Made by a program: the position numbers and the translations under genes
The notes under the pieces: model-generated
Told to the model about the DNA's origin: nothing
Seen by the model: the letters and a program-made list of their open reading frames with translations, nothing else
The model's database searches: none
Assembly (NCBI GenBank): GCA_044223515.1
Contig: JBGALV010000012.1
Location: 1-64,000 of the forward strand
Length of the DNA: 64,000 nucleotides
Direction of reading: 5' to 3'
DNA from: SHVZ01 sp044223515
Lineage (GTDB): Bacteria > Pseudomonadota > Alphaproteobacteria > SHVZ01
In this document: positions 58,488 through 64,000 of the stretch, one piece after another
How the letters are laid out: each line of letters starts with the position of its first letter
Position numbering within the stretch: the first letter of the stretch is position 1

Positions 58488-58948
58488 GCGACGACGCGCC
58501 TCCGGGCCTGGGGCCGCGCGGCGAGATCGCGCTTGCCTACTGGCAGGGGCTGCGCCGGGGCCGGCATCTGCCGGCGCGGACCGACATCGACCCGGCCGAG
58601 ATCCCGAAGCTGCTGCCGGGAACCATCCTGGTCGACGTGCTGCGCGAGCCGCTCGATTTCCGCTACCGGCTCGTCGGGTCCGAGATCGACCAGATCTCGC
58701 ATCGCAACTTCCGCGGCATCCGCTTCTCCGAGATCCTGCACATGCGCCGTGGCAACCGGCTCTGGGCGCAGTTCCAGGAAGTGGCCGAGACGCGGAAGCC
58801 GCTGTGGTCGGAGGTGCCCTATGTCGGCGCCGACCCGTTCATCCGCCGCATCCGCCATTGCCTGATGCCGCTGGGGGCCGACGGCGAGACCGTCGACATG
58901 ATCTTCGTCGTGACCGACATCGACCGCATCGCCTCGGCGGTCGCCTAA
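58484..58948 (+). CDS. PAS_5-family PAS domain protein, copy 1
   Basis: A 154-residue protein from a GTG that overlaps the HAD stop (GTGA). The domain reads ALAYWQGLRRGRHLPARTDIDPAEIPKLLPGTILVDVLREPLDFRYRLVGSEIDQI, the PAS_5 pattern of small alphaproteobacterial PAS-only proteins. It has no output domain, so it may act as a sensory or heme-binding partner. Two relatives follow at 59005 and 59919. Confidence 0.85.
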   Translation: MSDDAPPGLGPRGEIALAYWQGLRRGRHLPARTDIDPAEIPKLLPGTILVDVLREPLDFRYRLVGSEIDQISHRNFRGIRFSEILHMRRGNRLWAQFQEVAETRKPLWSEVPYVGADPFIRRIRHCLMPLGADGETVDMIFVVTDIDRIASAVA

Positions 58949-59004
58949 GGAAAATCGCGGGGCGCGTTAACCCCGCCGCAAGGATTGGCGCCGATACTGG
59001 CGTC

Positions 59005-59556
59005 ATGTCGCTGCCCGCCACCTTCCCCGACTATCTCCGCGTCCTCTACGCCCTCTGGGACACCAAGCGCGGGATCCGGGCCATGCCGTCCCGGCGCGAT
59101 TTCGCCACCGTCGAGCTGCAGCCGTGGCTGAACGAACTCCACCTGGTCGCGGTCTGCCCCGAGGGGCTCCGCTTCGTCGTCTTCGCGTCCGGCCCGGCCA
59201 GCCGCTACGGCGCCGAGATGACCGGACGCTACGTCGCCGACCTGCAGCCGGCCACCATGGCCGACGAGGTCGAGCGCGCCTACCTGACCGCCGTCGAGAC
59301 CCGCGCCCCGGTGTTCGGCACCCACGCCAACCGCGGCTTCGGGACCGACTCCCAGACGTGGTCGCGCCTGATCCTGCCCCTCTCCGACGACGGGGTCATG
59401 GTCGACCGGCTGTTCGTTGCGGTCTGGGAAGGCTCGACCGGCTTCGGCCCGCGCAGCCGCGCTCACCAGGCCCTCCTCACCTCCAAATGGGCGCTCGCCG
59501 AGACTTTCGAGGCGCCGGCGCCCCACGCTTCCACCCCGGATCTCGCCGCCGACTAG
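59005..59556 (+). CDS. PAS_5-like protein, copy 2 (diverged)
   Basis: A 183-residue protein. The N-terminal alignable core is YLRVLYALWDTKRGIRAMPSRRDFATVELQPWLNELHLVAV, then RFVVFASGPASRYGAEMTGRYVADLQPATMADEVERAYL. It is more distant from copies 1 and 3, lacking the EIP.LLP run. It has a disordered C-terminus (APAPHASTPDLAAD). A 56-bp gap separates it from copy 1, and a strong terminator follows 59 bp downstream. Confidence 0.75.
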   Translation: MSLPATFPDYLRVLYALWDTKRGIRAMPSRRDFATVELQPWLNELHLVAVCPEGLRFVVFASGPASRYGAEMTGRYVADLQPATMADEVERAYLTAVETRAPVFGTHANRGFGTDSQTWSRLILPLSDDGVMVDRLFVAVWEGSTGFGPRSRAHQALLTSKWALAETFEAPAPHASTPDLAAD

Positions 59557-59614
59557 CGGCACCGGCTCGTCGTCGTCTCCAAGTCTCCAGCTGCGTTTCC
59601 TCCCGTCCTTCCTG

Positions 59615-59646
59615 GGCCCGCGGCCAGCGACCGCGGGCCTTTTTCT
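59615..59646 (+). terminator. Rho-independent terminator ending the rfb-aspS-PAS operon
   Basis: GGCCCGCGG (59615) and CCGCGGGCC (59631) form a perfect 9-bp stem with a 7-base loop, followed by TTTTTCTT. The 270 bases after it, to the third PAS gene, show no gene. Confidence 0.9.
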
Positions 59647-59918
59647 TGGCCGCCGATCAGTCGGGCTCAAGGGCTCCCCGATCAGCAGTCCGGCTGCCGA
59701 AGAAGATCCGGGACAACTCAAGATAACGGGCAGTCCAGGCCGACAGCATTGGCGGCAAAGTCCGACTCATTACCAGGGTCGTCGGTTTCAGGCCTTTGCA
59801 GGATGCTTGACCTCGCATAACATCCCGGCCGCGGTGTCTTTCAGGTTACAAAAGACATACGCGCGAAGGTTGTGGAGCCGGAGGTGGTGCCGCAGCCGAC
59901 GTCCGTGCTGGGGGGGTG

Positions 59919-60413
59919 ATGGCTTCGCAATTCGGCGATGGGCGCCTCGCGCGCCTCTATCGCTACTGGTGGGACAAGAGGGGAAGCCGGCCGGCGCCGA
60001 ACCGCGCCGATCTCAATCCCACCGAGATCCCCGACCTGTTGCCGATCGTCCATCTGATCGACGTCAGCTGGAATCCGGTCTCGTTCCGCCATCGTCTCGT
60101 CGGGACCGAGCTCGTCGAGCGGCTCGAGCGCGACGTCACCGGCAAGGCCGTGGACGGCTCGCTCTATGGCGAGGCGACCGAGAAGATCGTCGCGGCGCTG
60201 ACCCGCATCGCGACCGAGGTCAGGCCCTATCGCCGCCAGGCGCGGCTCGCCTGGCACGCGCGCGACTGGCTGATGATCGAATCGATCGAGATGCCGCTGA
60301 TCGACGACGACGGCCGGGTCGCGATGATCCTCGCCGGCCGCGCCGTGTCGATCCCCAACAGGTCGGCGGCGGATACGACCGAGTTCGAGCCCCTGGGTCC
60401 GCCGACAGGTTGA
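59919..60413 (+). CDS. PAS_5-family PAS domain protein, copy 3
   Basis: A 164-residue protein from the ATG at 59919 (GTG at 59916 is in frame). The core RLYRYWWDKRGSRPAPNRADLNPTEIPDLLPIVHLIDVSWNPVSFRHRLVGTELVERLERDVTGK aligns well with copy 1. It is separated from copies 1-2 by the terminator, so it has its own promoter. Converges on ribH2. Confidence 0.85.
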   Translation: MASQFGDGRLARLYRYWWDKRGSRPAPNRADLNPTEIPDLLPIVHLIDVSWNPVSFRHRLVGTELVERLERDVTGKAVDGSLYGEATEKIVAALTRIATEVRPYRRQARLAWHARDWLMIESIEMPLIDDDGRVAMILAGRAVSIPNRSAADTTEFEPLGPPTG

Positions 60414-60451
60414 AGGGACGACGGCCTCGCGGCCGACGCCCCTCCTTGCCG

Positions 60452-60943
60452 TCAATCGGCAGCGTCCTGGAGACGCCGCGCCGCATCGAGATTGGCCAGG
60501 GTCCGCCAGCAGGCATTCGCCGCCTCCGCGCCCTTCACCAGGAAGTGCTCGCGGAAGAATTTGCGGTGCTCGTGGTGCTCGTGGAAGGCCTGCGGGGTCA
60601 GCACCGCCGAGATCACGGGAACCTCGGTCTGGAGCTGGACCTGCATCAATCCGGAGATGACCGTCTCCGAGACGAACTCGTGGCGATAGATGCCGCCGTT
60701 GACGACGAAGCCGGCCGCGACGATCGCCGCATAGCGGCCGGACTGCGCAAGCAGCTTCGCCTCCAGCGGAATCTCGAAGACGCCGGGCACCTCGTAGACG
60801 TCGATGCGATCCTCCGGGTGACCGAGGCGGACGATCTCGGCGAGGAAGGCCTTCCGGCATTCGTCGACGATGTCCCTGTGCCAGCAGGACTGGACGAAGG
60901 CGATGCGGTTGCTGGTGGTGGTGGTTGGGTGGCGCTGATTCAT
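60452..60943 (-). CDS. ribH: 6,7-dimethyl-8-ribityllumazine synthase, type II (RibH2)
   Basis: A 163-residue enzyme of riboflavin synthesis. The ATG at 60943 has AAAGGAAG upstream; a longer start at 60958 is possible. RIAFVQSCWHRDIVDECRKAFLAEIVRLG, VYEVPGVFEIPLEAKLLAQSG and FVVNGGIYRHEFVSETVISGLMQVQLQTEVPVISAVLTP match the RibH2 group of Brucella/rhizobia, which forms decamers rather than icosahedra. It is preceded by an FMN riboswitch. No other rib gene is nearby. Confidence 0.93.
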   Translation of the reverse strand: MNQRHPTTTTSNRIAFVQSCWHRDIVDECRKAFLAEIVRLGHPEDRIDVYEVPGVFEIPLEAKLLAQSGRYAAIVAAGFVVNGGIYRHEFVSETVISGLMQVQLQTEVPVISAVLTPQAFHEHHEHRKFFREHFLVKGAEAANACWRTLANLDAARRLQDAAD

Positions 60944-61020
60944 CGGGCTTCCTTTCATGAAGCGTTTGAATCAGGGCGCACGGGCTTGAACCCGACAGAG
61001 CATGGCTCCGCCGGGCGACC

Positions 61021-61169
61021 CGTTCTCTTTCATCCGGACTGTGACCGTCGGCTCCGGAATCGCACCGGATCTGCTGTCCTAAGTGGTCCGCAAGGACCGC
61101 GAAGCGCTCGCGGGCTTAAGGCCGAAGCCTCTCACCGCCGGTGGGGACTTTCACCCCGCCCCGAGAACG
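61021..61169 (-). promoter_or_regulatory. FMN riboswitch (RFN element)
   Basis: On the minus strand, GTTCTC and GAGAAC close P1. GGGGCGGGGTGAAAGTCCCC, GGCGGTGAGAGGCTTCGGCC-like, GATCCGGTGCGATTCCGG, and GACGGTCACAGTCCGGATG are the conserved RFN blocks. It lies 77 nt upstream of ribH2. FMN binding would repress it. A CGGG-TTCAA-GCCCG hairpin between riboswitch and ATG could be an anti-Shine-Dalgarno or terminator part. Confidence 0.96.
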
Positions 61170-61245
61170 TGCCACCCGCGGGATGCGGACGGCGAGAGGA
61201 TCATAGTCCGACGCGTGCGAAGAACAGAAGACCTCGCTTCGCTCG

Positions 61246-61341
61246 CCCCCTCCCTAACCCTCCCCCGCTTTGCGGGAGAGGGGACTCGACCTCGTGCCCC
61301 CTCTCCCGGCGCGTAGCGACGGGGGAGGGACGGGGTGGGGG
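61246..61341. repeat. Pair of R1 repeats, tails outward
   Basis: The first copy has tail GCCCCCTCCCTAACCCTCCC and arms CCCTCCCCCGC / GCGGGAGAGGG. The second, inverted, has CCCCCTCTCCCG and CGGGGGAGGG, then GGGGTGGGGGC. About 15 bases separate them. Confidence 0.65.
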
Positions 61342-61425
61342 CGAGCGCAGCGAGAATTGCTCAATTCAGAAGCAACAGAAATTCAGATCACTCACCCTCG
61401 AACACCGATACACTTGGAGCACACC

Positions 61426-62115
61426 ATGACCATCACGATGTACGACCTTGCCGGCGCCGATCCGATGCGGCGTTTCAGTCCGTTCTGCTGGCGCACGCGT
61501 CTCGCGCTCGCGCACAAGGGCCTCGACGTCGAGACGGTGCCGCTGCGCTTCGGCGAGAAGGACAAGATCGCCTTCTCCGGCCAGCAGCTGGTGCCGGTCA
61601 TCGTCGACGGCGCGAACGTCGTCTCCGACTCCTGGAAGATCGCGCAGTACCTCGAAGCGACCTATCCCGATCGTCCCTCGCTGTTCGGCGACAACGCGCT
61701 GCCGCAGATCCGCTTCATCCAGGGCTGGACCGACACCATCCTGCACGTCGGCATCGGGCGCGCGCTGATGGCCGACATCCCCGCGGTGCTCCACCCGGCG
61801 GACGTTCCCTATTTCCGCGAGAGCCGCGAGAAGCGCTTCGGCATGACGCTGGAGGCGATCGCCGCCGACCGCGAGCAGCGCCTGCCGGACTTCCGCCGGA
61901 GCCTGCAGCCGATCCGCGTTCCGCTCGCCGACTATCCCTTCCTCGGCGGCGCGGCGCCGACCTATGCCGACTACATCGTCTTCGGCGCCTTCCAGTGGGC
62001 GCGCTGCGCAAGCCCGTTCCGGTATCTCGCCGACGACGATCCCGTGCTCGCCTGGTGCAAGCGCATCGAGGGCCTGTTCGGCGGACTCGCCCGCGACGTG
62101 CCCGCCTTCTACTGA
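61426..62115 (+). CDS. Glutathione S-transferase family protein (beta-etherase-like)
   Basis: A 229-residue protein: thioredoxin-like domain (TMYDLAGADPMRRFSPFCWRTRLALAHKGLDVETVPLRF..FSGQQLVPVIVDGANVVSDSWKIAQYLEATYPDRPSLFG), then an all-helical domain with APTYADYIVFGAFQWAR. The length and the RRFSPFCWRTR segment resemble LigE/LigF-type GSTs of sphingomonads, but the substrate is unproven. TTGGAGC supports the ATG at 61426. It overlaps the transporter by one base (TGATG). Confidence 0.86.
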   Translation: MTITMYDLAGADPMRRFSPFCWRTRLALAHKGLDVETVPLRFGEKDKIAFSGQQLVPVIVDGANVVSDSWKIAQYLEATYPDRPSLFGDNALPQIRFIQGWTDTILHVGIGRALMADIPAVLHPADVPYFRESREKRFGMTLEAIAADREQRLPDFRRSLQPIRVPLADYPFLGGAAPTYADYIVFGAFQWARCASPFRYLADDDPVLAWCKRIEGLFGGLARDVPAFY

Positions 62116-63068
62116 TGGCGACCGACGCCGGCGGACATCCCGGAGAGACCGAAGCCGAAGCGAAGAAGCGCGTCCGCCTCGGCATCGCGCTCGGCATCGC
62201 GATGGCGCTGATGGCGGCCTCGTCGTTCTCGGTCGCGCGCGGCGGCATCCTTCGCGGTGTCCGGCCCGAGGACATCACGTTGCTGCGCTTCGGCGTCGCC
62301 GGGCTGATCTTCCTGCCGGTCCTGATCAGGCACGGCATCGGCAATCTCGGCGGCATCGGCTGGGGACGCGGACTGGCACTGGTGCTGACCGCGGGCCCGC
62401 TGGCGGCGTTCAGCCAGGCCGCGGGGTACATGTTCGCGCCCCTCGCCCACGGCGCGGTGCTGGTACCGATGTCGGTCACCGTCTTCTGCTCGGTGCTCGC
62501 GGTGATGCTGCTGAAGGAGCATCACGGGCTCGCGCATGCGCTCGGCACCGGCGGCATCATCCTGGGCCTCGGCCTCATCGGCATCGAAGGCCTGCTGGCC
62601 TCCTCGGGCGGCGCCAATGTCTGGATCGGCGACCTGATCTTCCTGTTCGCAGGTTTGCTGTGGGCCGCCTACACGATCCTGTTCCGCATCTGGCGGCTCG
62701 AGTCGGTGGTCGCGATGGCCGCCGTCTGCGTGCTCTCGCTCGTCATCATGGCCGTCGTCTATCCGCTCGCCTTCTCGATCGAGCACCTGCTCACGCTTCC
62801 CTGGCAGGAGCTCGCCTTGCAGGGCCTGGTCCAGGGCCTCTTGAGCGGCACGCTCGCGACGCTCGCCTACAACCGCATCGTCGTGCTGCTCGGCGCCGGC
62901 CGTGCCGTCCTGTTCCCGGCGATGGTGCCGGGGCTGGCGATCGTCTTCGGCATCCCGATCCTCGGCGAGTACCCGACCTGGACCCAACTCCTCGGCCTCG
63001 CCTCGGCGATGATCGGCCTGCTGGTGGCGCTGGGCATCTTCCGCCTGCCGGGCGTGCGCCGGCACTAG
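62115..63068 (+). CDS. DMT-superfamily EamA transporter
   Basis: A 317-residue inner-membrane protein with ten hydrophobic helices in two EamA repeats of five. LMAASSFSVARGGILRGVRPEDITLLRFGVAGLIFLPVLI opens the first, and the second begins VWIGDLIFLFAGLLWAAYTILFRIWR. Members export amino acids, purines or other metabolites. The start overlaps the GST stop. Confidence 0.9.
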   Translation: MATDAGGHPGETEAEAKKRVRLGIALGIAMALMAASSFSVARGGILRGVRPEDITLLRFGVAGLIFLPVLIRHGIGNLGGIGWGRGLALVLTAGPLAAFSQAAGYMFAPLAHGAVLVPMSVTVFCSVLAVMLLKEHHGLAHALGTGGIILGLGLIGIEGLLASSGGANVWIGDLIFLFAGLLWAAYTILFRIWRLESVVAMAAVCVLSLVIMAVVYPLAFSIEHLLTLPWQELALQGLVQGLLSGTLATLAYNRIVVLLGAGRAVLFPAMVPGLAIVFGIPILGEYPTWTQLLGLASAMIGLLVALGIFRLPGVRRH

Positions 63069-63122
63069 GACCGCGCCAGGGGACCGCGCTAGGATCGGCC
63101 TCCCCGTTCTGCCGGAGGCCCC

Positions 63123-63992
63123 ATGGAGATCGTGCCGATTGCCAACGCCGCGCTCGGCGTCGAGGTGCGCGGGATCGATGCTGCGAAAGGCGTCGGCGAC
63201 GCCGACTTCGCGCGCATCCGGAAGGCCTGGGCCGAGAACGGCCTGCTCCTGATCCGCGGCCAGAAGATGGACGAGCCGAGCCTGGTCAGGTTCAGCCAAG
63301 GCTTCGGCGTGCTGGAGATGCCGCCGGCCTCGGCCGAGCGCAGCTACGGCGACGGCGGTGCGCGCCGGCCGGAGATCTGGATCATCTCGAACGTCGTCGT
63401 CGACGGGAAGGCGATCGGCGGCCTCGGATACGGCGAGGCCGAGTGGCACACCGACATGTCCTATATCCCGGCCCCGCCGATGGCGAGCGTGCTCTATTCG
63501 GTCGAGGTGCCGCCATCGGGCGGCGACACGTCGTTCGCCAGCATGATCAAGGCCTATGCGACGCTGCCCGACGATCTCAAGTGCGCGATCGCGGGCAAGA
63601 CCGCGAAGCACGACTCCTCCTACACCAGCGTCGGCGAGCTCCGCCGCGGCTCGAAGGAGATCGTCGATCCCAGAGAGGCACCGGGCGCCTCGCATCCGAT
63701 CGTGCGCCTGCATCCGGACACCGGCGTCCCGGCGATCTATCTCGGCCGCCGCCGCAACGGCTACATCGACGGCCTCTCGCTGGAAGAGAGCGAGAAGCTT
63801 CTCGACCGGCTCTGGGCGCATTGCACCGACCCGAAGCTCGCCTATGCGCACAAGTGGAAGCAGGGCGACATCCTGGTCTGGGACAACCGCTCGGTGATCC
63901 ACCGCCGCGAGGCCTTCGATCCCAACGCGCGCCGCATCATGCTGCGCACGCAGATCCAGGGCGAGACGCCGGTCGCCGCGAGGGCGGCATGA
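63123..63992 (+). CDS. TauD/TfdA-family Fe(II)/2-oxoglutarate dioxygenase
   Basis: A 289-residue dioxygenase. The Fe ligands are the HxD in EWHTDMSYIP and the distal His in VIHRREAFDP. The Arg that binds 2-oxoglutarate is in RRIMLRTQIQGE. VEVPPSGGDTSFASMIKAYATLPDDLK is a standard segment. It would hydroxylate a taurine/alkylsulfonate- or phenoxyacid-like substrate; the true substrate is unknown. It likely belongs with a downstream gene starting at 63989. Confidence 0.9.
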   Translation: MEIVPIANAALGVEVRGIDAAKGVGDADFARIRKAWAENGLLLIRGQKMDEPSLVRFSQGFGVLEMPPASAERSYGDGGARRPEIWIISNVVVDGKAIGGLGYGEAEWHTDMSYIPAPPMASVLYSVEVPPSGGDTSFASMIKAYATLPDDLKCAIAGKTAKHDSSYTSVGELRRGSKEIVDPREAPGASHPIVRLHPDTGVPAIYLGRRRNGYIDGLSLEESEKLLDRLWAHCTDPKLAYAHKWKQGDILVWDNRSVIHRREAFDPNARRIMLRTQIQGETPVAARAA

Positions 63993-64000
63993 GCGATCCG
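63989..64000 (+). CDS. Start of a following gene (truncated by window end)
   Basis: An ATGA overlap with the dioxygenase stop opens MSDP and the window ends. Only the overlap geometry, typical of operons here, supports it. Confidence 0.35.

Noticed and set aside
18436..61341. R1 repeats as a CRISPR array
   Set aside because: Spacing is irregular, both orientations occur, copies are palindromic, and no cas gene is present.

Overview
This window is a high-GC bacterial chromosome segment. The gene content points to an alphaproteobacterium, perhaps a Rhizobiales/Rhodospirillales relative: two PmtA-like phospholipid methyltransferases, a type-II lumazine synthase under an FMN riboswitch, alphaproteobacterial PAS_5 proteins, an ECF42-type sigma factor with a YCII partner, and intergenic palindromes rich in CCCCCACCCT/CCCTCCCCC. 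That placement is inference. No rRNA, tRNA or CRISPR array was found.

Layout. 0.2-7.7 kb: amidase; a hybrid histidine kinase flanked by two paralogous receiver-only regulators; a DAO-type flavoenzyme and an NTF2-like protein. 8.4-11.6 kb: apt, then an NMT1/THI5-type ABC importer. 11.6-14.6 kb: divergent arsenic cluster (aquaporin and arsC on -, arsR and an ArsO-like flavoenzyme on +). 14.7-22.2 kb: secreted protein, ECF42 sigma factor and YCII protein, AsnC regulator divergent from a threonine dehydratase-type enzyme, proline iminopeptidase, orphan family-5 solute-binding protein, TerC. 22.4-27.8 kb: GNAT, quinone reductase, thiolase, an AT-rich gene resembling a two-TM macro-domain effector of the ThsA type, GST, RidA. 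27.8-31.7 kb: minus-strand accessory block with two copies of an unknown two-gene cassette, a predicted beta-barrel protein, a small membrane protein and a probable structured RNA. 31.8-35.3 kb: one intact and one broken DUF559 gene inside palindromic repeats, N-carbamoyl-D-amino-acid hydrolase, a second structured-RNA candidate, two envelope/stress-type proteins. 35.3-40.4 kb: DegP-type protease upstream of an OmpR/HK pair; tandem PmtA-like methyltransferases. 40.5-49.2 kb: surface polysaccharide genes (methyltransferase, flippase, three glycosyltransferases, AsnB). 49.2-52.5 kb: small regulators and enzymes, a YqjI-like PadR gene behind a 12-bp inverted repeat, a FitA/VapC-type toxin-antitoxin pair. 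52.6-59.6 kb: tightly overlapping rfbCBDA-aspS-HAD-PAS operon ending in a strong terminator. 59.9-64 kb: third PAS_5 gene, ribH2 with FMN riboswitch, GST, EamA exporter, TauD-like dioxygenase.

How genes work together. rfbCBDA makes dTDP-L-rhamnose, which the 40.5-49.2 kb glycosyltransferases could use. The kinase/regulator trio could form a phosphorelay. The ars genes are an arsenate reduction/efflux-by-channel set. DegP with the adjacent two-component system suggests envelope stress control.

Most unusual finding. A dispersed ~41-44 bp palindromic repeat (R1) occurs at least 15 times. Both DUF559 (VSR-like endonuclease) genes lie between inverted R1 copies with the same junctions: the repeat ends just before the ATG, and the other copy supplies the stop codon. 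Two gene-less inverted R1 pairs have the same orientation. This resembles a REP/RAYT-like arrangement with a DUF559 protein in place of a transposase.
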